From positions 124,001 to 188,000 of the forward strand of contig NZ_FRAY01000002.1 of assembly GCF_900142475.1 (NCBI RefSeq): DNA of 64,000 bases. Reading direction: 5' to 3'. Shown in pieces: positions 45,562 to 53,049 of the stretch. Made by a program: the position numbers and the translations under genes. Source of the stretch: Fibrobacter sp. UWH4 (GTDB taxonomy: Bacteria > Fibrobacterota > Fibrobacteria > Fibrobacterales > Fibrobacteraceae). Below the pieces are notes generated by a model that was not told the origin of the DNA, searched no databases, and worked only from the letters and a program-made list of their open reading frames with translations. Within the stretch, counting starts at the first letter, position 1, and each line of letters starts with the position of its first letter.

Positions 45562-45600
45562 ATTTCCAATTCCGAATTCTGAATTCCGAAATCTGAAATT
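45562..45600. repeat. AATTC-rich palindromic cluster
   Basis: CCAATTCCGAATTCTGAATTCC-type palindromes, ending one base before the stop codon of the next minus-strand gene. Confidence 0.7.
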
Positions 45601-45601
45601 T

Positions 45602-46312
45602 CTAGAATTTCACATTCATGATCAAACCGCTGCCATCCTCGTAGAATTCAGGCACAAATTCCATTCGTTCGGTAAAGGACTTTGAAGAAGTGGCACGGTA
45701 GACGCGGATGGTGTTCAGCATCGAGACCACGCGGTTCAGGAGGAGCGCACCGACCGACACTTGGAAAACGATGCGGCTCACGCGGTAATGACGCAGGCGG
45801 CTCTTGTATTCGTCGATATGTTCAGTCGTCTCGGGATTGTCGCTGGAGCCCCAATCCCACTGGATGCTGGCATTGAGGTCTTCGTCGATTTTCTTGCCGG
45901 CGCGCAGCTGCGCCTGGTTGTAGTCCTCGTCCATGTCAGGCGACGAGTTCTGCCCCGCGACACCCCCACGGCTGCGGTAATCGCCAACCGTATTGAGCAT
46001 GTCCACATCCCGGCTATTCGATGTTAGCCCCGCATGACGCACCGCATAATTGTGCGCCGAGGTTATGTAGCGTTCACCGATGGCATACGAACCGATGGCG
46101 GTAAACCAGAGGGCAATGTCCGTCCACACGAAAGGCCGCACGAACTGCCGTTCGCCCAGGTAAAGTTCACCCATACCCGGCAACAGGGCCGAGGCGCCCA
46201 TGCCCAGGTACCATTTTTTCTCGGAATTCTTGCTCACGCTTTCATCGACCGAAACCACCACCTGCGAAAAGGCGGTCGCCACGGCAAAAAGGAGCACTAC
46301 AAGGAACTTCAT
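45602..46312 (-). CDS. Membrane protein, paralogue of the adjacent Ser-rich protein (DUF5683-like)
   Basis: A signal peptide (FLVVLLFAVATAFSQ) precedes WYLGMGASALLPGMGELYLGERQFVRPFVW, a short hydrophobic helix and a charged middle. The second hydrophobic helix (RIVFQVSVGALLLNRVVSMLNTI) corresponds to HIVSAVDALF of the neighbour. The GxGELY/GSGQLY motif plus transmembrane pair resembles DUF5683-type proteins. ATG overlaps the neighbour's stop (TGATG), so the two are translationally coupled. Function unknown; the pair likely forms one complex in the envelope. Confidence 0.7.
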   Translation of the reverse strand: MKFLVVLLFAVATAFSQVVVSVDESVSKNSEKKWYLGMGASALLPGMGELYLGERQFVRPFVWTDIALWFTAIGSYAIGERYITSAHNYAVRHAGLTSNSRDVDMLNTVGDYRSRGGVAGQNSSPDMDEDYNQAQLRAGKKIDEDLNASIQWDWGSSDNPETTEHIDEYKSRLRHYRVSRIVFQVSVGALLLNRVVSMLNTIRVYRATSSKSFTERMEFVPEFYEDGSGLIMNVKF

Positions 46313-47826
46313 CAGAATCCCCAACTAGCCTGCACGTTCACACCGAAGCCGTCCACAAAGGACACTCCGCTATCGAAATGCAAATGGTCATACCAAGACA
46401 AGTCTTCTTCGTAGAGTGTCTTGTTATGCGCGTTCGCCGTAAACAGGGCGTCCACGGCCGAAACGATATGGTTCAGAATCAGGCCGCCAAAGAACCACGC
46501 CTGCATGTCGGCATAATCGTTCGCCTTGCTGCGCAGCGAACGGTATTCCTTCTGGCGAGCGGACTTGCCCAGACCCACCGTCGCAGAATTCGGATCTTCC
46601 AAATCGAGTGCCGTCGCAACAGCAGGATCTTCGACATCGTCCCAACCCAGCACATACGCATTGTCGGCAATCAGCTGGTAGACTTCGGAAGGATTATCCA
46701 TCTTGACCGTCTTCATTTCTTCGCCGAGGCTCTTCGGATCTGCCACAAAATCATTCACGTAGTCCACGTCATTGTGATACAGCTTGTCGCGATCATAGCA
46801 GCCGTGGCGTGTCGCATCGCCGAAGATTCCTTCGCAGAACGACTCGCGAGACCCCAGGTAACGACGACGGAATTCCGATTCGTAGTTCAGGCCATCGGCA
46901 TTGTACAGGTCGCGCATTTCGCTTTCATAGCGACCGATGGAGTAATGCTTCTTCGCAAAGTCCTTGTACTTGTCCACCTGCTTGTCGTACTTGTACACCG
47001 AGTAGTAATACCAGCTACCCCACAGCGCCGCTTCGAGCGCCAGGTAGACCACCCCACGGGCGTACGTGAACGTGGAACCGCCCACATAAAGTTGACCCGA
47101 ACCCGGAATCACGAGAGAGAGGAACATCGCCTTGCGCGGGCTCTTGTAACGGCCCCTCATTTCATCGATGCCGTTCACCTTGGATACCTTGACGGGGCCA
47201 AGCAACTCGCGACGACTCATGCTACTGGAGGAAGGCGCTTCTGCGACAACCGAGGAACTGGAAAGGGCGGCAAGCGAATCGCGCTTTTTGGCCTCTTCAA
47301 TCGCCGCATTGATAGCGGCTTGCTTCTGGGCAGCATAATCTACGACCGCCGAATCAGCTGTCGAGGCCGAATCAACCACCGCAGAATCGGAGACAGCAGC
47401 CAGAGCCGTATCGGCACCGGCGACGACAGAGGAATCGAGTTCCGCGCCGCTCGACAGCCCTTCGGTAGATTCAGGGACATTTGCGCTGCTAGACGCGGGC
47501 ACTTCGGCAGGTACAGCGACCTGAACGCTGCTGGAGCTTGCGACCTTCGCGCTACTTGAAACAGGCCCTTCGGCAGGCTCAGGGACCTTTGCACTGCTGG
47601 AGCTAGCGGCTTTAGCGCTGCTAGAAACTGGCGCCGGTGCTGCAGGGGTGACCGCGGCGCTTGAAACCGGAGCGGGGGCAACACTACTGGAAGACGCAAC
47701 CGCGGCAGAGGACTGCTCGGCAGCCTCGGCCTCCGCCTCGAATTCCGCAAAAAGGTCACGCGGCTGAGCAAAGGACTGCACCGCCAAAAGACTTGCCACA
47801 CAGGCTATAAAAGAAAACTTGCGCAT
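46312..47826 (-). CDS. Exported protein with Ser/Ala/Pro-rich region and DUF5683-like C-terminal domain
   Basis: A signal peptide (FIACVASLLAVQSFAQ) leads to ~190 residues of Ser-, Ala-, Val- and Pro-rich low complexity, where SSSS runs alternate with VPEPAEGP and VPESTEG. The latter two are the translation of REP-like repeats. The C-terminal domain begins KAMFLSLVIPGSGQLYVGGSTFTYARG and has a helix pair like its downstream neighbour. ATG at 47824-47826 gives the signal peptide. It precedes and overlaps the paralogous gene by one base. Cell-envelope location is likely, function unknown. Confidence 0.75.
   Translation of the reverse strand: MRKFSFIACVASLLAVQSFAQPRDLFAEFEAEAEAAEQSSAAVASSSSVAPAPVSSAAVTPAAPAPVSSSAKAASSSSAKVPEPAEGPVSSSAKVASSSSVQVAVPAEVPASSSANVPESTEGLSSGAELDSSVVAGADTALAAVSDSAVVDSASTADSAVVDYAAQKQAAINAAIEEAKKRDSLAALSSSSVVAEAPSSSSMSRRELLGPVKVSKVNGIDEMRGRYKSPRKAMFLSLVIPGSGQLYVGGSTFTYARGVVYLALEAALWGSWYYYSVYKYDKQVDKYKDFAKKHYSIGRYESEMRDLYNADGLNYESEFRRRYLGSRESFCEGIFGDATRHGCYDRDKLYHNDVDYVNDFVADPKSLGEEMKTVKMDNPSEVYQLIADNAYVLGWDDVEDPAVATALDLEDPNSATVGLGKSARQKEYRSLRSKANDYADMQAWFFGGLILNHIVSAVDALFTANAHNKTLYEEDLSWYDHLHFDSGVSFVDGFGVNVQASWGF
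47458..47587. repeat. Two REP-like elements translated as VPESTEG and VPEPAEG
   Basis: CCCTTCGGTAGATTCAGGGAC at 47458-47478 and CCCTTCGGCAGGCTCAGGGACC at 47566-47587 (plus strand) are members of the CCCTTCGACAAGCTCAGGGACC type. Both lie inside the Ser-rich segment of the minus-strand gene and are in frame. Confidence 0.8.
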
Positions 47827-47851
47827 ACAACGATAAAATAGAAAAAACACT

Positions 47852-47880
47852 AAAAAAGAACCGCCCCCGAAGGAGCGGTC
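47852..47880 (-). terminator. Intrinsic terminator of rpsF-rpsR-rplI
   Basis: Minus strand: ACCGCTCC-TTCG-GGGGCGGT then TCTTTTTTAG, 42 bases after the rplI stop; TTCG loop. Confidence 0.9.
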
Positions 47881-47921
47881 CGAAAGATTTCTAGTGATTT
47901 AGAAAGGGTTTAAGCCGGAAC

Positions 47922-48371
47922 TTAAGCCTTCTCCGCAACCACCCAAACCTTGACCTGAGCTTCAACGTCGCTGAAGACCTTGATCGTCACGGTGTAAACA
48001 CCGAGCTGCTTGATCGGTTCTTCGAGAGCAACCTGAGCACGGGTAACCTTAACGCCCTGCTTGGTGATGGCGTCAGCGATGTCGGCAGCGGTCACAGAAC
48101 CGTACAGACGTTCGCCTTCCACAACGCGGCGTTCGAGGTTGACAGAAACCTGAGAAAGCTTGGCAGCCACGTCACCAGCGGCAGCGAGTTCCTTCTGGAA
48201 CTGAGCTTCAACAGCAGCGCGGTTGTTTTCGATTTCGAGCTTGGCTTCCTTAGTTGCGCGAACAGCGAGCTTACGCGGGAAGAGGTAGTTACGGGCATAG
48301 CCGTCCTTAACCTTCACGACGTCAAGCATCTTGCCCAAGTGGGGAACGTTGGCCTTAAGAATAATTTCCAT
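47922..48371 (-). CDS. rplI: Ribosomal protein bL9
   Basis: Large-subunit protein with the N-terminal 23S-rRNA-binding domain (MEIILKANVPHLGKMLDVVKVKDGYARNYLFPRKLA), the long connecting helix and a C-terminal domain. At 149 residues it is of normal length. It is the last gene of the rpsF-rpsR-rplI operon and 14 bases downstream of rpsR. Confidence 0.97.
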   Translation of the reverse strand: MEIILKANVPHLGKMLDVVKVKDGYARNYLFPRKLAVRATKEAKLEIENNRAAVEAQFQKELAAAGDVAAKLSQVSVNLERRVVEGERLYGSVTAADIADAITKQGVKVTRAQVALEEPIKQLGVYTVTIKVFSDVEAQVKVWVVAEKA

Positions 48372-48385
48372 AGTCTAGTTCCTCC

Positions 48386-48637
48386 TTAGCGCAGACTGTC
48401 CGAAACGAACGGGAGAATAGCCATCTGACGGGCACGCTTGATAGCTTCGTTCAGCATACGCTGATACTTGGCGGAGGTGCCAGAAATGCGGCGAGGAATG
48501 ATCTTACCACGTTCAGAGATGAAGCGACGAAGGGTCTTTTCGTCCTTGTAGTCAATGAACTTGATGTTGTTTTCCGTGAACCAGCAAGTCTTCTTGCGGC
48601 GGATACGCGGAGCCTGCTTCTTATCTTCAAAAGCCAT
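48386..48637 (-). CDS. rpsR: Ribosomal protein bS18
   Basis: Small-subunit protein, 83 residues, with [45 protein letters not shown] typical of bS18; it binds 16S rRNA with bS6. Its start overlaps the rpsF stop by one base (TAATG), so S6 and S18 are translationally coupled. Confidence 0.97.
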   Translation of the reverse strand: MAFEDKKQAPRIRRKKTCWFTENNIKFIDYKDEKTLRRFISERGKIIPRRISGTSAKYQRMLNEAIKRARQMAILPFVSDSLR

Positions 48638-49008
48638 TATTCAGCCTCCCCTTCTTCTGCGTCAACCGGGATGATTTCTTCGGTGGACTGGGTCTGAGTT
48701 TGGTCGTAAACAATTTCGCTCATCGGATAATCAGCGAGAGTCATCCAGCGGAGAACGTTTTCGTTCAGCTTGAGAGCGGCTTCCACAGAGGCGACCGTAG
48801 CGGCTTCAGCCTTGTAGTAGAAGATCACGTAAAAGCCATGCTGGCGCTTCTTGATGGAGTAGGCGAGCTTGCGCTTGCCCCAATCGTCGCGGCGGAGGAT
48901 TTCGCCGTTGCCTTTGGTGATGTTGGCGGCGATAGTCTCGATTTCGGCCTTGATAGCGTCGTCAGAGATCATAGCGTCGATGATCACCATCGTTTCGTAT
49001 TGTCTCAT
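48637..49008 (-). CDS. rpsF: Ribosomal protein bS6
   Basis: Small-subunit protein, 123 residues: [45 protein letters not shown] and an acidic C-terminal tail (DAEEGEAE). First gene of the operon; its leader could hold an S6:S18 control site. Confidence 0.97.
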   Translation of the reverse strand: MRQYETMVIIDAMISDDAIKAEIETIAANITKGNGEILRRDDWGKRKLAYSIKKRQHGFYVIFYYKAEAATVASVEAALKLNENVLRWMTLADYPMSEIVYDQTQTQSTEEIIPVDAEEGEAE

Positions 49009-49090
49009 ATAATGAGTCCCTTTGGTCTATCGCCCGGGAGACCGACATTGGCCCCGGGAGGGTTCCGATAAAAATCGGTGCACCAAATAT
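49009..49090 (-). promoter_or_regulatory. rpsF leader, possible S6:S18 autoregulation site
   Basis: The leader contains CCCGGG (near 49066) and a second CCCGGG (near 49033) that can pair around a 14-base loop, upstream of the AAGGGA ribosome site. Ribosomal S6:S18 leaders are known in many bacteria and often include a structured stem near the start; this one is suggestive only. Confidence 0.35.
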
Positions 49091-49145
49091 AGAAAATCAG
49101 GAAAAAATGTCAAACTGCGGGAGGCAGTCCGCCCCAAAACAGTCC

Positions 49146-50033
49146 CTACGCCCCGAGCTGGAGCCCCAGGAAAAAGGTGTTCGACCACCCCTCGACACCC
49201 CCGTGGACGTATCTTTGCCCACCCACTTCAAAAGAAATCCATGTAGAACGGAGCGCACCTTTCGCCCAGGGCCACACTTCCAGCAGGTTGAAAGCCACCC
49301 CCGGCACAAGGCTCAACATCACGTCCTTCGAAAAATTGTATTCGACCTGGACAAGCCCCGTTACCGCGAACAGCCTAGACACGTTATAGCCGCCCCCTAG
49401 GCCAAGCCCGATAGAGAAACCGTCCATAGCGAACAGCTTTCCGCAGTTCGTCTCCGTTTTAGAGGAATCGTCCGTTTCTTCAAGATCTTCGTCATCCGCC
49501 TGCTGCCACCAGAAACGGGCACGCGTTTTTTTTGAATCCGCCTCTTCCCGGTCCACCACCTGCTTGCGGAATTCCGAGATGCTCGTATTCTCCAGCCCCA
49601 GGAACGGCCCCGCAAAAAGAGCAAATTCATCGTAAGCGGAATGAAACCTCACATGAATCCGATAGCGCTGGAACATGACCATCTTGTCGCGGTCCAGGTC
49701 GCCGCCGAAAAAACGCACCTCGAAACTCCCACTCACCAAATCCGAATAAAAATACTCCAGCTGGCCCTGCCACGAGCCCATGCAGTCACATTCTTCAATC
49801 GGGCTGAAGACACCTGCCGCAAGTCCGATCGAAAGCCCCGCACCCGTGTAGGCGGACTGCCCCGGAAGCGCCACCGATTCCCGTTTCGGAACCGATTCGG
49901 CATCATTCGCCGAAGACTCCCCCGCGAGTGAATACGACGGGAGCAAAAGGACAAAGGCGATGAAAATAAAAAGATGCGGCACGAGAAACAAACTAGAAAA
50001 AAAAGAAGGGGGAAGTTTCCCCCTCGCTCGCAC
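49146..50033 (-). CDS. Predicted outer-membrane protein of unknown function
   Basis: After a hydrophobic signal region (HLFIFIAFVLLLPSYSLAGE) the ~255-residue chain has alternating strands such as YTGAGLSIGLAAGVFSP, GSFEVRFFGGDLD, FAVTGLVQVEYNFSKDV and TFFLGLQLGA, ending in an aromatic-poor strand: a small beta-barrel pattern. A disulfide pair (ECDC) and an acidic, Lys-rich loop are present. The start is uncertain: the outermost GTG (50031-50033) lies in a terminator-like repeat but gives a positively charged signal peptide; GTG at 49980-49982 or TTG at 49989-49991 would omit it. Function unknown. Confidence 0.6.
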   Translation of the reverse strand: MRARGKLPPSFFSSLFLVPHLFIFIAFVLLLPSYSLAGESSANDAESVPKRESVALPGQSAYTGAGLSIGLAAGVFSPIEECDCMGSWQGQLEYFYSDLVSGSFEVRFFGGDLDRDKMVMFQRYRIHVRFHSAYDEFALFAGPFLGLENTSISEFRKQVVDREEADSKKTRARFWWQQADDEDLEETDDSSKTETNCGKLFAMDGFSIGLGLGGGYNVSRLFAVTGLVQVEYNFSKDVMLSLVPGVAFNLLEVWPWAKGALRSTWISFEVGGQRYVHGGVEGWSNTFFLGLQLGA

Positions 50034-50086
50034 GACGCACGCTAGTCGCTCGCTACCCCTTCGCCTAGGGCTCCGCCCTAAAACCC
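50008..50086. repeat. Composite intergenic repeat, second copy
   Basis: GGGGGAAGTTTCCCCC (50008-50023) and ACCCCTTCGCCTAGGGC...GCCCTAAAACCC (50055-50086), as at 28215-28369. On the minus strand the first hairpin is followed by TTCTTTTTTTT, so it can act as a terminator. Confidence 0.75.
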
Positions 50087-50128
50087 GGATAGTTTATCGC
50101 GGCATTCGGCTCCTCTGTGAGCAACAAA

Positions 50129-50151
50129 GCCCCCAGGTGTTAACTGGGGGC
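50129..50151 (-). terminator. Possible terminator, hairpin GCCCCCAG...CTGGGGGC
   Basis: 8-base stem with a 7-base loop, followed on the minus strand by TTTGTTG. It is one of three hairpins in the 50034-50299 gap; the others are GCCCTTGAT...ATCAAGGGC (50218-50242) and CGAAAGTGC...GCACTTTCG (50265-50284). The gap has no gene. Confidence 0.5.
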
Positions 50152-50299
50152 GGTTGCGAGAGCGAGCGCTCAGGGCACGTACTTAGTACGATTGGGCGCG
50201 AGCGGTCTTTAATCGTGGCCCTTGATTTTTCAAATCAAGGGCGCGACTCGTCGGCTCACCAATACGAAAGTGCGAGCACTTTCGTGCTGGATTCGCCTC

Positions 50300-51241
50300 C
50301 TAGTCGTTCATCATATGATTATAGAACTTGCGGTAGTTGTCGCGGTCTTCGGTTTTGCGGACGGCGATAGCATCCTGCGGGTGGCGGTTCAGCATACCCG
50401 TAATCATCTGCGGGATGATGTAACCCCATTCATACTTTTCCTTGAGCGGCAAGAACAGTTCCTGGTAGGCATCGAGCACCGGACGCAGGTCGTACTTCGG
50501 GTTCTTGAGGAAACCGAGGAGCAACTCGGTGGTGCAGTTGCCAGCGCCACGGCCCATGCCAGACACGGAACCGTCGAGGAAATCCACATGGTTAATAATT
50601 GCCTGGATCGTGTTGCTGAAGGCAAGCTGCTGGTTGTTGTGGCCATGGAAACCGAACTTCTTGTTCTTCACGATTCCCTTGTAACGAGTCAGTTCCTTGT
50701 CAATGTCTTCCTGGTAGAAGGCACCGAAGCTGTCGACGAGGTAAAGCACGTCGGCCTTGCACTCTTCGTTCACCTGATGCAGGGCTTCGTCAAGTTCCGG
50801 ACCACGGTCACGGCTCACGGCCATGATGTTGAGGGTTGTTTCGTAACCCATGTCGTGGAAGGCATTCACCATCTCGATACCCTTGTCGATGTTCTTCACG
50901 TAGCTTGCCACGCGGAACATCTGGTACGGGCTTTCGCTGGCGGGCTTCACGGCGTCCATGTTCACGCGGCCCACGTCAGCCATCACGGCCATCTTGATGT
51001 TGGATTCGATGCCGTCTTTCACCTTCCACAGGAGATCGTCTTCGCAGAACTTCCACGGACCGTATTCCTTGGGGTCGAAGAGTTCCGGAGAATTCTTGTA
51101 ACCCATTTCCATATAGTCCACGCCGGCGGCAGAAAGGAGTGTATAGAGGCGACGCACAAATTCGAGGGAGAAGTCGTGCTTGTTGACGAGACCGCCATCG
51201 CGGATGGTGCAGTCGAGGACCTTGATGCTTTCGTAGTACAT
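50300..51241 (-). CDS. DRE-TIM metallolyase-like protein (HMG-CoA lyase/aldolase family)
   Basis: The 313-residue protein begins with VLDCTIRDGGLVNKHDFSLEFV, the DxTxRDG(G/C) metal-binding signature of the DRE-TIM metallolyases, and shows GFHGHNNQQLAFSN with the metal-binding HxH and GSVSGMGRGAGNCTTELLL. Members include HMG-CoA lyase and 4-hydroxy-2-oxovalerate aldolase, which cleave or form C-C bonds with a divalent metal. It differs from the long isopropylmalate synthases in length. No neighbouring pathway gene fixes the substrate. Confidence 0.82.
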   Translation of the reverse strand: MYYESIKVLDCTIRDGGLVNKHDFSLEFVRRLYTLLSAAGVDYMEMGYKNSPELFDPKEYGPWKFCEDDLLWKVKDGIESNIKMAVMADVGRVNMDAVKPASESPYQMFRVASYVKNIDKGIEMVNAFHDMGYETTLNIMAVSRDRGPELDEALHQVNEECKADVLYLVDSFGAFYQEDIDKELTRYKGIVKNKKFGFHGHNNQQLAFSNTIQAIINHVDFLDGSVSGMGRGAGNCTTELLLGFLKNPKYDLRPVLDAYQELFLPLKEKYEWGYIIPQMITGMLNRHPQDAIAVRKTEDRDNYRKFYNHMMND

Positions 51242-51640
51242 AGTGGTTATGAGGTCGCTTCGCTTTGAGGTATGAGCGTCGCCGCGAGCGGCTAGTGGTT
51301 AAGGTTAATTGTTTCGCAGGCAAAGATAGGTTATGCAAAGGCTTCGGTCAAGAAAAAAAGTTAACCGTCTACAAAAAAGCTAATTTTTAACGCAGATTTT
51401 GCGTAATTAGTTGAAAATTCAATCAAAAATAGAGTAAAACAAGGAACCTGACACAGCAAGAATTGTTCGCTACGGCAAATTCTAGAGCTTAGGAGCACTA
51501 ATTTCGGGTCAATCCGAGGCAATTCCGTCCACCACGCCAAAACCTATCACTCTATTTTTTCCGCAGATTTTGCGTAAATAAATAAAGCGGTATGTTATAG
51601 ATAAAAACTATCTTTAATCAAAGAAAAATTGTATAACCAA
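51242..51640. other. Long AT-rich intergenic region with direct and inverted repeats
   Basis: No gene was found in this ~400-base stretch upstream of the attenuator. CGCAGATTTTGCGTAA occurs at 51391-51406 and again at 51562-51577, each with a CGCA...TGCG palindrome. AAAAATAGAGT (near 51427) and ACTCTATTTTT (near 51549) form an inverted pair between them. These may be regulator sites for the adjacent promoter or a decayed mobile element. Confidence 0.5.
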
Positions 51641-51655
51641 ATAACCCGATTTCGG

Positions 51656-51684
51656 TTGACAGCGTTATTGTTTTTGTCTATATT
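51656..51684 (+). promoter_or_regulatory. Sigma-70-type promoter of the cysteine attenuator
   Basis: TTGACA at 51656-51661 and TATATT at 51679-51684, separated by 17 bases, both close to consensus. Transcription would start near 51692, before the leader peptide. Confidence 0.8.
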
Positions 51685-51714
51685 ATTCCTACACAAACGA
51701 TAGGAATTAAAAAA

Positions 51715-51777
51715 ATGACTCAAAAAATGATGAACAAGTGTTGTTTCTGTTGGGGTCGATGTCGAACGGGCGACTAG
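51715..51777 (+). CDS. Cysteine-rich leader peptide
   Basis: A 20-codon frame from ATG 51715 encodes MTQKMMNKCCFCWGRCRTGD, with four Cys codons (TGT) in residues 9 to 16, three Met codons and one Trp. AGGA lies 9 to 10 bases before the ATG. It sits between a promoter and an intrinsic terminator, just upstream of genes that make cysteine. This is the layout of a transcription attenuator in which ribosome stalling at scarce Cys-tRNA prevents terminator folding. The alternative is a conserved small protein without a control role. No such leader is recorded here by database search, which I could not run. Confidence 0.7.
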   Translation: MTQKMMNKCCFCWGRCRTGD

Positions 51778-51838
51778 TTTTTAGGCTTTTATCTAAAACA
51801 GATTCCCGCTCGGTTTTGTCTCCGGAGCGGGATTTTTT
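51778..51838 (+). promoter_or_regulatory. Attenuator: competing hairpins and intrinsic terminator
   Basis: TTTTAG and CTAAAA around 51778-51796 form an upstream hairpin. A second hairpin, TCCCGCTC (51804-51811) with GAGCGGGA (51825-51832) and a 13-base loop, is followed by TTTTTT. It lies 50 bases before the mccB-like gene, so it would stop transcription unless prevented. Confidence 0.75.
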
Positions 51839-51887
51839 ATTCGAATTTTAACAATAAATGGCGCATGGCGCTAAAGGACTTCAAAAA

Positions 51888-53048
51888 ATGTCAATTTCCA
51901 AGTATATCGAAACGAAACTCATCCACGGCGGCATCGATGGTGACAAGGTCACCGGAGCCGTTAACGTGCCCATCTACCAGACTTCTACCTACAAGCAGGC
52001 GGGTCTCGGCGAAAATACCGGCTGGGAATATTCCCGCACGGGTAACCCCACGCGCGCAGCCCTCGAAGCGCTGATTGCCGACCTTGAAGGCGGTGTCGCG
52101 GGCTTTGCTTTTGGTAGCGGCATGGCGGCTACCTCTACGGTGCTTTCGCTTTTCAAGCAGGGCGACCGCATCATTATCTCTAGCAATGTTTATGGTGGTA
52201 CCTTCCGCGTTCTGGATAAAGTTTTCAAGAACCTCGGCATTACCTATTCTATTGAAGATACGACCGACTTGGCAACGCTCGATACCAAGGTGACGCCCGA
52301 TGTGAAGGCCTTCTTTATCGAAAGCCCGGCGAACCCGCTCCTGACCGTGACGGACTTGGCGGGAGTCGCCGCGATTGCGAAGAAGCATGGAATTCTGACC
52401 ATTGTCGACAACACCTTCATGACTCCTTACTTGCAGCGCCCGCTGGAACTTGGCGCCGACATCGTGGTGCATTCCGCGACCAAGTACTTGGGCGGCCACA
52501 GCGATGTGGTGGCAGGCCTCGCCGTAACGAATAACAAGGAAATCGCAGAAAAGCTTGCGTTCAATCAGAATGCCGTGGGTGCGGTGCTCGGCCCCTTCGA
52601 TTCGTTCCTCCTGATTCGCGGTATCAAGACGCTTGGCGTGCGCCTCGATCGCCATACCGAAAATGCGGAACGCATTGCCCGCTACCTGGAACAGCATGAA
52701 GCCGTGAAGCGTGTTTATTATCCGGGACTCCCGACCGCTCAGGGCTACGAAATCAACAAGAAACAGGCCAAGAACGGCGGCGCCATGATTTCGTTCGAAC
52801 TTTACGAAAACTACGACATCAAGAAATTCTTCAAGGCACTGCAGCTGATTTCGCTGGCCGAAAGTTTGGGCGGTGTTGAAAGCCTCGTATGCCATCCGGC
52901 CACCATGACCCATGCCTCTATTCCGAAGGAAATCCGCGAAAAGGTGGGCATTACCGACGGACTCATTCGTTTGTCTGTAGGTATCGAAAAAGTCGATGAC
53001 ATTATCTTGGATTTGAACGCCGGCATTAGCGCCGCAAAGGAAGCATAA
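51888..53048 (+). CDS. mccB: Cystathionine gamma-lyase/synthase family PLP enzyme (MccB-like)
   Basis: This trans-sulfuration PLP enzyme shows KLIHGG, VPIYQTSTYKQ, YSRTGNPTR, GSGMAA and SATKYLGGHSDVVAG with the PLP lysine. The family includes cystathionine gamma-synthase, beta-lyase and gamma-lyase. Coupling to the cysK/CBS-like gene one base downstream matches the reverse-transsulfuration pair mccA-mccB that turns homocysteine into cysteine, so gamma-lyase/homocysteine desulfhydrase activity is likely. ATG at 51888 follows AAGGAC by 8 bases; an ATG 30 bases upstream is less likely. The gene is behind the Cys leader. Confidence 0.83.
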   Translation: MSISKYIETKLIHGGIDGDKVTGAVNVPIYQTSTYKQAGLGENTGWEYSRTGNPTRAALEALIADLEGGVAGFAFGSGMAATSTVLSLFKQGDRIIISSNVYGGTFRVLDKVFKNLGITYSIEDTTDLATLDTKVTPDVKAFFIESPANPLLTVTDLAGVAAIAKKHGILTIVDNTFMTPYLQRPLELGADIVVHSATKYLGGHSDVVAGLAVTNNKEIAEKLAFNQNAVGAVLGPFDSFLLIRGIKTLGVRLDRHTENAERIARYLEQHEAVKRVYYPGLPTAQGYEINKKQAKNGGAMISFELYENYDIKKFFKALQLISLAESLGGVESLVCHPATMTHASIPKEIREKVGITDGLIRLSVGIEKVDDIILDLNAGISAAKEA

Positions 53049-53049
53049 T

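Noticed and set aside
51242-51888. SAM or other known riboswitch before mccB
   Set aside because: No recognisable SAM-I, SAM-II or T-box core was seen; the Cys leader peptide explains the terminator better.
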